Positions 54,081-63,134 of a stretch of DNA of 64,000 nt are shown piece by piece (the stretch's first letter is position 1; the number at the start of each line of letters is the position of its first letter). Source of the DNA: Halorubrum salipaludis (lineage in GTDB: Archaea; Halobacteriota; Halobacteria; Halobacteriales; Haloferacaceae); the NCBI RefSeq assembly GCF_002286985.1, contig NZ_NSKC01000002.1, positions 248,001 through 312,000 on the forward strand, written 5' to 3'. Both the position numbers and the translations under genes were made by a program. The notes under the pieces were generated by a model. The model was not told the origin of the DNA and searched no databases. It saw only the letters and a program-made list of their open reading frames with translations.

Positions 54081-55367
54081 CTACGTCGCTTCCGCGTCGG
54101 CGTCGATGTCTTCGGTGTCGGAATCGGCCTCCGCAGCGTCCGCGTCGTCGGAATCGGCCTCCTCGGTATCGGACGGATCCGCATCTGACTCCGCGGGATC
54201 GGCACCTTCCCCGTCGGCCGCCGGCTCGGGAGCTGTCGCGTCCTCCTCGTCCGTTTCGTCCCCCGACTCGGAGTCCGTGGTCTCGGAGTCCGTGGTCTCG
54301 GAGTCGGTCCGCTCATCGTCAGACCTCTCCGCGTCAGATTCCGGGTCGCTCGCGGCGTCGTCGGCCGATTCCTCGTCCTCGTCTTCCTCGGCGCTCTCAC
54401 CCTCCTCAGCTTGGCCCGTTTCTTCGTCCGTGTCGTCGTCTTCGTCCGCCTCTTCGTCGGCGCCGTCGCCTTCGTTCGACTCTCCCGCCCCTTCGTCCCC
54501 ACGGTCGCCTTCGTTCGATTCGTCCCTCTCGGTCTCCTGGACGAGTTTCATCTCGCCGCGGGCGCGGAGGGTCCCGTCGATCTGGGCGCCGTCGTGCACG
54601 ACGAGGTCGCCGGCGGAGACGTCGCCGAGGACCCGCGCGCCGGCCTCGACCGTGACGGTTCCGCCGCGGGTGGTCACGTCGCCGTGGATCGTCGTGTCCG
54701 CGCCAACCGTGATCTCCTCGCGAGCGCGGAGGGAGCCGAACACCTCGTTCCGTTCGCCGACGCGGATCGACTCCGCGCGGAGGTTGCCGTGGAGCCGGCA
54801 GTCGTCGCCGACCGTCGCGGGCGTCGAGACGCGCCACGCGTCGTCGGAGATCTCGGCGCCCCGCGGAATCAGTAGGGGGTCGCGAACCTCCTCGCCGTCC
54901 GCGAGCGCCTCCGCGAGGTCGTCGGCCGCGTCGGTCTCGCCGAGCCGCAAGAGCTGAGAGAGGACGATGAAGTAGAAGACGAGGGTGGGGACGGGGTTCC
55001 GGATGACGATCCAGCCGTTCGCCTCGAACCCCTCCTCGATCGTCACGTCGTCGCCGATGTCGAGGTCGCCGGAGACCATCAGCCGGCCGGTGATGTGCAC
55101 GCGCTCGCCGAGGTACGCGTCCTCGCCGACGAGGACGTTGCCGTCGACGGAACACCACGTGTCGAGCCGGCAGTCGCCTTCGGCCTCGATGTCGTTCTCG
55201 ACGCTCACGCGCTCGCCCAGGGCGACGTTGCGCCCGCGGAGCCCGAACTCCACGGTCGACTGGCCGCCCACGAGCACGTCGCCGTCGGTGACGAGGTCGT
55301 GCTCCTCGACGGTCGTCCCGGACGGGACGGCGAGCTCCTCTACCGGACCGCCTCCCCTCAGCGACAC
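54081..55367 (-). CDS. Bactofilin-like polymer-forming protein with acidic tail
   Basis: A 428-residue protein. Residues 1-270 form repeating short beta strands of bactofilin type (VTDGDVLVGGQSTVEF, ENDIEAEGDCRLD, VSGDLDIGDDVTIEEG, RGGTVTVEAGARVLGDVSAGDLVVHDGA). A hydrophobic WIVIRNPVPTLVFYFIVL segment splits them and may touch the membrane. The last 155 residues are almost all Asp, Glu, Ser, Thr and Ala. The GTG start at 55367 begins VSLRGGG; a TTTATA box lies about 27 bases before it, so the transcript is probably leaderless. Confidence 0.82.
   Translation of the reverse strand: MSLRGGGPVEELAVPSGTTVEEHDLVTDGDVLVGGQSTVEFGLRGRNVALGERVSVENDIEAEGDCRLDTWCSVDGNVLVGEDAYLGERVHITGRLMVSGDLDIGDDVTIEEGFEANGWIVIRNPVPTLVFYFIVLSQLLRLGETDAADDLAEALADGEEVRDPLLIPRGAEISDDAWRVSTPATVGDDCRLHGNLRAESIRVGERNEVFGSLRAREEITVGADTTIHGDVTTRGGTVTVEAGARVLGDVSAGDLVVHDGAQIDGTLRARGEMKLVQETERDESNEGDRGDEGAGESNEGDGADEEADEDDDTDEETGQAEEGESAEEDEDEESADDAASDPESDAERSDDERTDSETTDSETTDSESGDETDEEDATAPEPAADGEGADPAESDADPSDTEEADSDDADAAEADSDTEDIDADAEAT
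54256..54312. repeat. Tandem repeat in the bactofilin-like acidic tail
   Basis: The 15-base unit GAGTCCGTGGTCTCG occurs nearly perfectly three times and encodes SETTD repeats (TDSETTDSETTDSES) of the C-terminal tail. Confidence 0.65.
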
Positions 55368-55543
55368 ACCGGGAACACTCCCTCCGCCCGTATAAACCGT
55401 GTGGGGTCGTCCGACGGGCGTCGGACGACTCCGGACGCTCCGTGGCCGCCGCGCCCGCACCGCTCCGCACGCTCCGTGTGCGGGGCGTTGCCGAACCGTC
55501 CCGGTGTCACTACCCTTTTCAGGCCGGCGTGGAAGGCTCAGAC

Positions 55544-55726
55544 ATGGGATTCGGATCGTACGACGAGAGCGAGCAGAAGGACCAGGACGTGGACACCGAC
55601 GACGACGGCGCCGTGAACGTCCACGAGAACGACCACGACGGCGAGGTCTCCATCGAGGGCGGCGCGTCGACCGACGATCTGGTCGGGCGCCTCTCGGAGA
55701 TGAAAGACGACGCGGACGACGAGTAA
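55544..55726 (+). CDS. DUF5786-like small acidic protein
   Basis: A 60-residue very acidic protein, beginning MGFGSYDESEQKDQD and containing a histidine-bearing VNVHENDHDGEVSIEGG stretch. I assign it from memory to haloarchaeal DUF5786. No structure or function can be read. It is divergent from the bactofilin-like gene. Confidence 0.75.
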   Translation: MGFGSYDESEQKDQDVDTDDDGAVNVHENDHDGEVSIEGGASTDDLVGRLSEMKDDADDE

Positions 55727-55827
55727 CCCCCTGCGCAACGCGAGAACCGTCTTCGAGTCGGATCGCCGCCGTATCGCATCCCCGCCGTGTCACGCCCCTT
55801 TTATCCGGTCGCGACCTACCGACTTCC

Positions 55828-56025
55828 ATGAGCACCGACCTGACGTTCACCGACGACGGCGTCGACGTCGTCTACGAGGGTACCGAGTTCGAGCTCGACA
55901 AGGACCTGATCGAAGAGGCGACCGGAAAGGGGTACCGCGACGTCACCGACCACGAGGTCTTACAGATCGTCGCGGAAGAGCCCGACCTCGACGGCGAACC
56001 CGTGCGGATCGGCGACGTGCTGTAG
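55828..56025 (+). CDS. DUF5800-like small protein
   Basis: A 65-residue acidic protein, MSTDLTFTDDGVDVVYEG onwards, with a predicted beta hairpin then helices (KDLIEEATGK, DHEVLQIVAEE). I recall it as DUF5800. TTTTATCC lies 27 bases before the ATG as a TATA-like element, so the transcript is probably leaderless. Function unknown. Confidence 0.75.
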   Translation: MSTDLTFTDDGVDVVYEGTEFELDKDLIEEATGKGYRDVTDHEVLQIVAEEPDLDGEPVRIGDVL

Positions 56026-56113
56026 GCCGCCCCGGGGGCTGTTGGCGATCCGACCGGTGTGCGATCCGGTGACGATGCGGTACGATTTTACGATCCGACG
56101 GGGTTGACCGAGT

Positions 56114-57289
56114 ATGAACCCGAGCGACGCCGTCTCCGCGCTTGTCGGCTCGAAGCTCAAGATCGCGCTCCTCGGACTGCTCGTCGTCGGCGGGGCCGTC
56201 GGCGGGGCGTTCGCCCTCGGGATACTCGGCGTGCCGAGCGTCGCCGCCGTCGATAACACGTTCGGCGACGTGACGAACGAGACCACGGAGATCGAGACGG
56301 ATCTGGTCGTTTCGAACCCCAATCCCGTCGGCGTCGGCCTCGACGGCGTCTCGGTGAACTACACGGTCTCGATGAACGACATCGAGATGGCGCAGGGCGG
56401 CCGAGAGGGCGTTCGCGTCGGCACCGGAAACTCAACGCTGGCGCTGGAAACGCAGCTGCGGAACGACGGGATTCCGCCGTGGTGGGTGAGCCACGTCCGC
56501 AACGGCGAGCGCACGACGCTCGACATCGACGCGACGGCGACCTCGGACCGCCTCGGACGGGGCGTCGACTTCTCGCGGAGCCGCGAGATCGAGACGGACC
56601 TCCTCGGCGCGTTCAACTCCGACGAGACGCGGCCGGTGAACGCCGACAGCCCGCTGGCGAGCGACCCCGTCCTCTACGTCAACGAGACGCGCGGCGAGTG
56701 GGGGAGCGTCAGCGAGTCGGAGACGCCGATCGACATGGCGTTTACCGTGTACAACCCGAACTTCGAGCCGTACGCGGTCACCGAGATCGGCTACGACATC
56801 ACGATGAACGGGGTGGAGATGGGCTCGGGCCAGACCGAGGAGGGGTACGTGATCCCCTCCGAGAGCACCGAGACGATCGAGTTCACCACCGCGCTCCAGA
56901 ACCGCCACCTCGACGACTGGTGGGTCACCCACCTCGACGAGGACGTTCGCGGCCACCAGGTGACGGGCCTCCGGATCGAGTTCTACGCCGTGATCGAGTT
57001 CCCGGGCGGCGAGGAGGCCACCGTTCCCCTCGACTCGCTCACCTACGAGGAGACCATCGAGACGGACATCTTCGGCGAGGGCGAGGACGTGCGAGACGGG
57101 AGCGACTCGTCGGACGACGGCTCCGACTCCGGGGACGACGGCGACGAAACCGACGATACGTCCGACGGCGGCGACGAAACCGACGACGGCGACGGGAGCA
57201 CCGAAAACGAGACCGACGACGGGTCGGGCGACGGAACGGAAAACGAGACCGACGACGGCGACGATGACGACGGCGTGTTGCCGCTGTGA
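56114..57289 (+). CDS. LEA type 2 (WHy domain) membrane-anchored protein
   Basis: A 391-residue protein with an N-terminal helix (LKIALLGLLVVGGAVGGAFALG) as anchor and an extracellular part. Two WHy-type beta domains can be read (VSNPNPVGVGLDGVSVNYTVSMND near 65-85, and VYNPNFEPYAVTEIGYDITMNG near 215-235). The last 70 residues are Asp/Gly/Thr repeats. Such proteins resemble LEA14 desiccation proteins; the role in haloarchaea is unknown. Confidence 0.82.
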   Translation: MNPSDAVSALVGSKLKIALLGLLVVGGAVGGAFALGILGVPSVAAVDNTFGDVTNETTEIETDLVVSNPNPVGVGLDGVSVNYTVSMNDIEMAQGGREGVRVGTGNSTLALETQLRNDGIPPWWVSHVRNGERTTLDIDATATSDRLGRGVDFSRSREIETDLLGAFNSDETRPVNADSPLASDPVLYVNETRGEWGSVSESETPIDMAFTVYNPNFEPYAVTEIGYDITMNGVEMGSGQTEEGYVIPSESTETIEFTTALQNRHLDDWWVTHLDEDVRGHQVTGLRIEFYAVIEFPGGEEATVPLDSLTYEETIETDIFGEGEDVRDGSDSSDDGSDSGDDGDETDDTSDGGDETDDGDGSTENETDDGSGDGTENETDDGDDDDGVLPL

Positions 57290-57334
57290 GCCGGTTCGGT
57301 ACCGATTGACGGCGACACCGGCGACGCGCGTGAC

Positions 57335-57588
57335 TCATTTCGGCACGTCGGCGTCGTGGACGCTGTCACCCTCGCAGAAGACGCGGTCGATCTCGACCGA
57401 GCCGTCGACGATCCGCGCGTCGAGCTGCCAGTCGTACTGGTCCGCGGCCGCGATCTCGACGCGGAGTTCGCGCCGACGCTGGCGACCGCGAGCGCGTGAT
57501 CGGGGCCGCGAATCCCCTCCGCGTCGAGCTCGATGTCGAACTCCTTCGTCTGTGCGCTGCCGCTGTGGACCGGTTGCTTCGGGGCCAT
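57335..57588 (-). pseudogene. Frameshifted small conserved gene
   Basis: The first part, MAPKQPVHSGSAQTKEF to about ALAVAS, reads in one frame from the ATG at 57588. From about 57475 the other frame carries RELRVEIAAADQYDWQLD and continues to a stop at 57335 with CEGDSVHDADVPK. The two parts together make a sensible protein of about 84 residues. A one-base gain or loss near 57470-57480 breaks it. It could be a real pseudogene or a sequencing error. The family is not recognised. Confidence 0.65.
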
Positions 57589-57923
57589 ACTGGCGGCTGG
57601 TCGTCTGGAGGGGTTTAGCCTGACCCGCGGGGTTCCGGCCGGTTCCGGACGGTCGTGAGCCGCGAACCGTCCGCGAGGTAGACCGTTCCAGATGTTTCCA
57701 GATGGTTGACCTCGACGAGGGACCCCGCTTCGGCTCCCGCGCTACCCGATGTCGCCCGTCCCCGGGCTCTTGCTCACAAAGACGCCGGCACATCACGAGA
57801 TACGTCCACGAACCATGCGTTCCGAACGCGTGGTGTCCGTCGCTATTGACCCCACAACGCGACGAGATGACTGGTAACGAAACCGTGTCGCACCCACCGA
57901 GTACGCAGTGAAAGCCCACCGCG
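57589..57923. other. Intergenic region before the histidine kinase 3' end
   Basis: The 335 bases hold no convincing gene; open frames here have no acidic haloarchaeal composition. No strong repeat or hairpin stands out. Confidence 0.5.
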
Positions 57924-59870
57924 TCACATAGAGGGTGATGCCGGTTCAGAGACTCCCACCGGTTGCGGATGTTCAGCCGATACACCGCGTATCTCGAAGC
58001 GTGTGCCTCCAGCGTCGCTCTCCCTGACCGAGACATCCCAGCCGTGGGCGTCGGTAATACGCTTAATAATCGTTAGACCCATACCCGTCCCGCCGTCGGT
58101 CGAGTATCCGGCCTCGAACACGGACTCCCGCTCATCGGCGGGAATACCCGGACCATCGTCCGCGACGTAGAACCCCCCGCCGTCTTCGAGTCCTCCGACC
58201 TCGATTCGAACGGAGCCCGATCCGTGCTCCACAGCGTTACGAAAGAGGTTCTCGAAGACGTGTCGCAGGCGCTCGTCGTCGGCCCGGATAGTCAAGTCGG
58301 TCCTCACATTGAGGGTAGCGTTACCGCTCTCGACGGTCTCCCAGCTTTCCGCTGCGACCGACTGGATCTCGACATCTGAGACTTCTTCGACGATCTTGCC
58401 TTGGCTGGCAAGCGTCAGGGTATCTTCGATGATCGCCTCCATTCGGTCCAGCGAACGCTCGATAGACTCGATCGTGTCCGTTTCACCGCTATGGTCGTCT
58501 TCTAACATGGAGACCCGACCTTTGGCCACCTGAAGCGGGTTTTGTAGGTCGTGGCTGACGATGGAAGCGAACTCCTCCAGCCGAGAGTTTTCGCGCTGGA
58601 GATTCTGCTGGGCGCGTTCGCGTTCGAGTTCGTACCCGATCCACTGAGCGAGGACCTTTACGGCAGATCGCTGAGATTCGAGGATGGGATCATCGCGTGA
58701 TTCCGTGTCGGCGAAACAGAGCGTTCCCCAGACCTCCCCGTCGACCATTACCTTCGCACCGAGGTAACACCGGAGACCGAACCGCTGATAGGCGGGATCG
58801 TCTTCCCATCCCTCTTCCGGTGCATCTCGAAAGACGACCGGCCCGTCGGCCTCGACGGTCTTCCGGCAGTAGGTCCGCTCCAGCGGGTCGGTCTCTCCCT
58901 GCTGGATGAGGTCGTGATCTCCGGTCGCGGCCCGGATCTCCTGGGTTCCCTCATCGATCCGAGTGAGATAGCCGATGGAGTAGCCGAAGTACTCTGCACC
59001 GATTTCGAGCGTGCGGTCGATCCGCTCTCCGAGCGAGTGGTCTTGGTCGGTGGTCACGTCATAGAGCCGCGTAAGAGCGGTCGCGGTCCGTTCGAGTTGG
59101 ATTTCGAGCTGACTACGCTCGGTCACATCGCGCTGGATGCTGACGAACTCCTTGACCTCCCCGTCATCGGTGATTGGGGCGATCGTCTGGTGAGCACAGT
59201 AGTGTTCACCGTCCTTGCGTTCGTTGATAATCTCTTCCTCCCAGGTCTCACCAGAGAGGATGGTGTCCCACAGTCGCTCGTAGTACTGATCGCTTTGCTC
59301 ACCCGAATTGAGGATGTCCGGTGTCCTGCCGAGTACTTCTTCCGTTGAGTACCCGGTCACTCGCTCGAAAGCCGGGTTCACGTATCTGATGGTACCGTCG
59401 GTACTGGTTATCAGGATCGCGTCGGCAGCGTGTTCCAGCGCCTGTTCGGCCCGTTCGAGGCGATTCAAGGCCTTCCGGCCGCGGTAGCTCGCGACGGCGT
59501 TTTCGATACGGTTTGCGAGCAATTCGTACTGTTCGGTGCCGGTCCGCTTGCGGAGATAATCGGTCACGCCAGCCGAGATCGCCTCGCTTGCGATCTTCTC
59601 AGATCCTTCTCCGGTAAACAGAATAAACGGAAGAGTCGGATACCGCTCACGAACGGCCTCGAAAAGCTCCAATCCGTTCATTTCGTCCATCTTGTAATCG
59701 CTGACTACGCAGTTGATCGGCTCCTCCGCTAACACGTCGAGGGCCACCTCTGGACGCTGTACCGTCCGCACCTCAAGATCCGGTTCTTCGAGGGCGTCTT
59801 CGAGGTAGTCGCTAGTCAGATTCAGGATGCCTTTGTTGTCGTCGACGTGTAACACTGTAATAGTCGTCAT
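57924..59870 (-). CDS. Hybrid receiver-PAS-GAF histidine kinase
   Basis: A 648-residue cytosolic protein. Receiver domain 1-120, with phospho-acceptor Asp58 in CVVSDYKMDEMNG; PAS about 135-250 (VNPAFERVTGYS); GAF about 265-415 (GAKVMVDGEVWGTLCF); dimerisation helix with the phospho-His at about 440 (VSHDLQNPLQ); ATPase from about 530 (NLFRNAVEHG, DDGPGIP, GTGMGLTII). The receiver comes first, so it may take a signal from another kinase. The base composition is less G+C-rich than usual here. Start ATG 59870. Confidence 0.9.
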   Translation of the reverse strand: MTTITVLHVDDNKGILNLTSDYLEDALEEPDLEVRTVQRPEVALDVLAEEPINCVVSDYKMDEMNGLELFEAVRERYPTLPFILFTGEGSEKIASEAISAGVTDYLRKRTGTEQYELLANRIENAVASYRGRKALNRLERAEQALEHAADAILITSTDGTIRYVNPAFERVTGYSTEEVLGRTPDILNSGEQSDQYYERLWDTILSGETWEEEIINERKDGEHYCAHQTIAPITDDGEVKEFVSIQRDVTERSQLEIQLERTATALTRLYDVTTDQDHSLGERIDRTLEIGAEYFGYSIGYLTRIDEGTQEIRAATGDHDLIQQGETDPLERTYCRKTVEADGPVVFRDAPEEGWEDDPAYQRFGLRCYLGAKVMVDGEVWGTLCFADTESRDDPILESQRSAVKVLAQWIGYELERERAQQNLQRENSRLEEFASIVSHDLQNPLQVAKGRVSMLEDDHSGETDTIESIERSLDRMEAIIEDTLTLASQGKIVEEVSDVEIQSVAAESWETVESGNATLNVRTDLTIRADDERLRHVFENLFRNAVEHGSGSVRIEVGGLEDGGGFYVADDGPGIPADERESVFEAGYSTDGGTGMGLTIIKRITDAHGWDVSVRESDAGGTRFEIRGVSAEHPQPVGVSEPASPSM

Positions 59871-60069
59871 CCTGTCTGAGTTCGTATGTCTCTTGACCGT
59901 ATATGATGACGCACAGATTCTAAGTGTCTGAAAAGAGCTGGATCGAATAGCAATATACCTCAGCCGCGACAAGAGTCCACTACTGTGGGTTTACTACCTG
60001 AGTTGTGTACTGTTCTGGATAACGGTCAGTTCAGAACCATATTGCTGCACCTCCTAAACTACCAGTAGA

Positions 60070-60632
60070 TCAACAAAAACTCCCACAATAACTCGACGAA
60101 TATCCCGAATCAGAGCTGTTCCGGACGCGGTCCGATCCGGCAACCCCAACGAAGTAGTACCGCTTCGACCCGCCGCGATACTCGACGTCGACGAGGGTGT
60201 AGTGCTCCAGCTTCGGCAGGTGGTTCTCGCGGAGATACCGCAGCGCCGTGATCGCCCGGCGCGCGTCACCTTCGAAGCGGCGCGCGGTGCGTGCGAGTAC
60301 GTCTTCGTCGACGGCATCGGCGCCGAGCGCGTCACGGGCGCGGCGGGAGAGGATCTCCGTGATCGTGTCCTCGCCGGTGGCGTCAATCGCACGCGGTAGG
60401 CGACGCTGATCCGTGAGGTGGTGCGCTCGTCGAGGTCGGCGAGGAGATCGACCTCGCGGTTCGCGATGCCGATCCACGAGAGCCCGCTGATCTCGTGGAG
60501 ATCGGAGAGTACCTGCGCCTCGCGCAGCTGGTCGTCCTCGTCGGCGAGCTCGTCGGGAAGGTTCCCGTTCTCCTCGGCGACTCGGAGCTGGTTCGCGACG
60601 GAACTCGCGTGACCGAGATCGTCGTCGCTCAC
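60070..60632 (-). pseudogene. Orc1/Cdc6-like ATPase remnant with frameshift
   Basis: The upstream frame from ATG 60632 carries HEISGLSWIGIANREVDLLADLDERTTSRI, broken here for length, which resembles the sensor-1 region of archaeal Orc1/Cdc6 initiators. Near 60385-60393 the reading shifts: the second frame carries TGEDTITEILSRRARDALG and GDARRAITALRYL, matching the lid and sensor-2 region, then a short winged-helix-like end (YRGGSKRYYFVG). Walker A and B are missing. So it is a truncated, frameshifted replication-initiator relic. It starts within the end of the small zinc protein upstream. Confidence 0.65.
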
Positions 60633-60856
60633 GCGGACGCACCCCCGTCGGTGTCGACGCCCGTGTCGTCGGGCGTGTACTTGTGCCCGCCGTCAGCGGT
60701 CCCGATCGTGAACTGGTCGGGCCGGTTCGGACATCTGACCAGGTGACCGTACTCGAGCTCGCCGTTGATACTCCGGGTGCAGCGCGCGCCGCAGGTGTCA
60801 CAGAAGCACTCGCGGTCCTTCTCGGCGGTGAACGAACCGGAGTGACCGAGGCTCAC
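60629..60856 (-). CDS. Small zinc-finger protein next to the Orc1/Cdc6 remnant
   Basis: A 75-residue protein with CFCDTCGARC near residue 17 and RCPNRPDQF near 41, giving a zinc-finger-like set of cysteines. Its stop overlaps the start of the Cdc6 remnant, so the pair once formed an operon. Proteins of this type are frequent in haloarchaeal plasmids and proviruses. DNA or RNA binding is possible. Confidence 0.65.
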   Translation of the reverse strand: MSLGHSGSFTAEKDRECFCDTCGARCTRSINGELEYGHLVRCPNRPDQFTIGTADGGHKYTPDDTGVDTDGGASA

Positions 60857-60937
60857 GCACCGACACCCCCGTCGACGGAGGTGTTTTTAGTCGAATAGAT
60901 ACCTCTCGGTAGCGATAAGATAGAGTCAAGATAGGAA

Positions 60938-61112
60938 TGGGGCCGGAGGGATTTGAACCCCCGATCGACTGATATCTCCGGTGCGCCTCGGAACTCCAGA
61001 GGGTCGTCAACACGACCGATGATCAGTCGGCCGCTCGGTATATCAGTCTGGAGTGTCGTCCCGGGCGCAAGCCTCTGGAGTCAGTCGCCATGCCTGGCTT
61101 GGCCACAGCCCC
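60938..61112 (-). tRNA. tRNA-Trp (anticodon CCA) with intron
   Basis: A 175-base gene on the minus strand. Exon 1 (61112-61075) has acceptor GGGGCTG, D arm and anticodon CCA. Exon 2 (60973-60938) has TCAGT to close the anticodon stem, the T arm (TTCAAAT) and CGGCCCC plus discriminator A. The intron, about 101 bases (61074-60974), splits the gene after anticodon-loop position 37. Haloarchaeal tRNA-Trp introns are known to act as box C/D guides for methylation of C34 and U39 in the same tRNA. Confidence 0.95.
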
Positions 61113-61251
61113 GCGCTATCTCGTAAGCGTTGGTTGCCGAAACGCGGATAAAGGGGTTTCGATCGCGAGCGATCGGGCGACGGGACGGCCGAGCGCGACG
61201 GAGCGAAACGGAGCGAAACGAGACGAGAGCGCGCGCGACGACGCCGCGGGG

Positions 61252-61479
61252 TCACTCCTCCCGGTCGTCTGCGCTCCAGTCGCACTCCTGGCACTTGTAG
61301 CCGGTGACGAACTCGGTGACGCTCGGCATGTAGCCGACGGAGATGACGTCGCCGCCGCATTCCGGACAGTCGCGGTCGGCGTCCGCGATCGATTCGGCCT
61401 CGAGGATAGACTCGCCCTCGACCAGCTCCGCGAGCTTCTCGGGCGTCACCATCCGCCCCTGCACGACGCGATTGGACAT
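61252..61479 (-). CDS. DUF5795-like zinc-ribbon protein
   Basis: A 75-residue protein with two Cys pairs, DCPECGGD and KCQECDWS, so a zinc ribbon. From memory it matches DUF5795 of haloarchaea. It lies downstream of the DUF5794-like membrane protein in the same direction, a pairing seen elsewhere. Function unknown. Confidence 0.8.
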   Translation of the reverse strand: MSNRVVQGRMVTPEKLAELVEGESILEAESIADADRDCPECGGDVISVGYMPSVTEFVTGYKCQECDWSADDREE

Positions 61480-61575
61480 ACCCGCCGTTCGCCGTCGAGC
61501 ACCTAAACCCCGGCGACACGCGGGGCGCGGAACCGTTCCCGTCGACCGCGTCCGGCTCTCGGAGTCAGTCGACGC

Positions 61576-62589
61576 CTACAGCCACGGCGCGCGCGAGTCG
61601 TCGTCCGCGAAGGGGTCCGTGCCGTCCCCGTCGTCGCTCGCGGTCGAGGGGTCGCCGCCGTTGGCGATCACCGCCACGTCGTCGTCGACGATGGGACCGG
61701 GTGCGGTCGGCGCGTCGAGCGGGGGTTCGGTCGGGTCAACGCGACCCTCGTCGGAGGCGTCGCCGTCGGCGGCCTCGTCCGCGCCGTCGGCGGCGGTCTC
61801 GGCGGCGTCGTCGGGGTCGTCGGGGGCATCGCCGGCGGAACCGTCCGCCGGCCCGGCGTTCGGGTCGTAAGCGAACAGGGTCGTCACGGCCAGCACCGCC
61901 AGCGCGATGGGCGCCTCGGTCTGCATGAGATCGAAGGGGCCGAGCAGGATCGGCAGCGCGAGCACGCCCAGCGCGACGGCGGAGCCGAACCGGAAGCGGT
62001 CGATGTCCACGCGGCCGCGGAGGTGCGGCGACAGCAGCGCGATCGCCAGCGCGAACGCGACGCCGACGCCGGCCGCCGCGGCGCCGTTGAGCACGTACTC
62101 CGGAGAGGTCCGGAGCACGAACCCGGACGGCTCGAAGCTGGCGACGAGCCCGAGCGAGATGATGACGCCGGGGCTCGGCAGGTACTCGCCGATCTCCGAG
62201 CTCGCGGTCTTGGCGGCGATCGTGAGGATCACCAGCCCGGCGAAGCGCTCGAAGACCGGGAGGTTCAGGAATCCCCTGAACGTGGGCGCGAAGGCGGCCT
62301 CCAGCGCCGCGAGGGGGATGATGATCGCACCGATAAGCAGCACGGAGCCGGCCATCTGCCGGCGGCTGCCGTCCATCTCCGCGAGGATCACCGCGGCGGT
62401 CGCTGAGCCGCCGAAGATGAGGATCCCCGTCTCGATCACGCCCGTCGCGGTCGTCAGGACGCCGGCGACGACTAAGGCGGGGAAGATCCCGTCGACGAGC
62501 GGCAGCACCATCACCGTCGCGAGCAGCTTCGTCGCGCTCCCGACCTGCTGTTCCAGTCGGAGGGCGATCGGGTGACGTGAGACGCTCAT
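61576..62589 (-). CDS. DUF5794-like multi-pass membrane protein
   Basis: A 337-residue membrane protein with about seven hydrophobic segments in residues 15-230 (KLLATVMVLPLVDGIFPALVV, VILAEMD, AGSVLLIGAIIIPLAALEAAF, SAVALGVLALPILLGPF), then a cytosolic acidic tail of about 100 residues. I recall it as DUF5794 of haloarchaea. No transport or catalytic motif is readable. Confidence 0.8.
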   Translation of the reverse strand: MSVSRHPIALRLEQQVGSATKLLATVMVLPLVDGIFPALVVAGVLTTATGVIETGILIFGGSATAAVILAEMDGSRRQMAGSVLLIGAIIIPLAALEAAFAPTFRGFLNLPVFERFAGLVILTIAAKTASSEIGEYLPSPGVIISLGLVASFEPSGFVLRTSPEYVLNGAAAAGVGVAFALAIALLSPHLRGRVDIDRFRFGSAVALGVLALPILLGPFDLMQTEAPIALAVLAVTTLFAYDPNAGPADGSAGDAPDDPDDAAETAADGADEAADGDASDEGRVDPTEPPLDAPTAPGPIVDDDVAVIANGGDPSTASDDGDGTDPFADDDSRAPWL

Positions 62590-62889
62590 TCAGGGGCGAT
62601 GACCCTGACCGACGGGTACACGGTAGGAAGCGGACGACCCGCGATAGCCGAGGGCCCGGCGTACGGAGTCGAATCCGCGAGCGGCCCGACGAGCCCATGT
62701 AAAGCGTTTGCGCGGATTGCCGGCTGTAAAGCGGGCGCCGAGGTTGAGAATCGGCTGGCCGGCGATGCGCGCGTTCACGGGACTGTCGGAGTCCATACTT
62801 CATATATCTATTTCGGTTGCGTTAAAGGTTGTGTGAGACGTGCCCGCACGGAACGAGAGATCGATGTGCGATATCTGTGTAAGTCTTCG
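62590..62889. other. Intergenic region before the small ORF
   Basis: The 300 bases show no convincing gene. TGTAAAGCG occurs twice (about 62698 and 62726). TTCATATATC at about 62806 is TATA-like and could serve the small ORF that follows. Confidence 0.5.
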
Positions 62890-63057
62890 ATGCGTCGACG
62901 CAACGGCGACGCGACTGACGATTCATCGGAGGTTACGCCGATCGAGGCGACCGATACGTGTACGATCGTTTCACGAGTCGGTGCGTGGACCACGAACGAC
63001 GATCCCGACGCATATAATCGGGGAATAGCTGCCAAATCGATCGACGCTCTTCTGTAG
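62890..63057 (+). CDS. Possible small hypothetical protein
   Basis: A 55-residue frame from ATG 62890: MRRRNGDATDDSSEVTPIEA, then CTIVSRVGAWTTNDDP. The CTIV and WTT spacing weakly recalls short haloarchaeal DUF7511-type proteins, but I cannot confirm this. It ends about 78 bases before the transposase, so the 3' end may have been cut by the insertion. The TATA-like element about 80 bases upstream supports transcription. Confidence 0.35.
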   Translation: MRRRNGDATDDSSEVTPIEATDTCTIVSRVGAWTTNDDPDAYNRGIAAKSIDALL

Positions 63058-63105
63058 GAGATTGTTGATACTGCTGAGCTGTTGCTGTCGAGTCGAAGAG
63101 GACAA

Positions 63106-63127
63106 GGACACCGCGTCAGCGGTGTCC
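63106..63127. promoter_or_regulatory. Hairpin just before the transposase start
   Basis: Perfect 9-base arms GGACACCGC and GCGGTGTCC around a 4-base loop, ending 7 bases before the ATG at 63135. It could limit translation of readthrough RNA, a known safeguard in insertion sequences. Confidence 0.6.
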
Positions 63128-63134
63128 GACACGA

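Noticed and set aside
57702-57911. Small ORF between the frameshifted gene and the kinase
   Set aside because: Basic, Cys/Pro/Ser-rich and unlike any haloarchaeal protein; no promoter or ribosome site.
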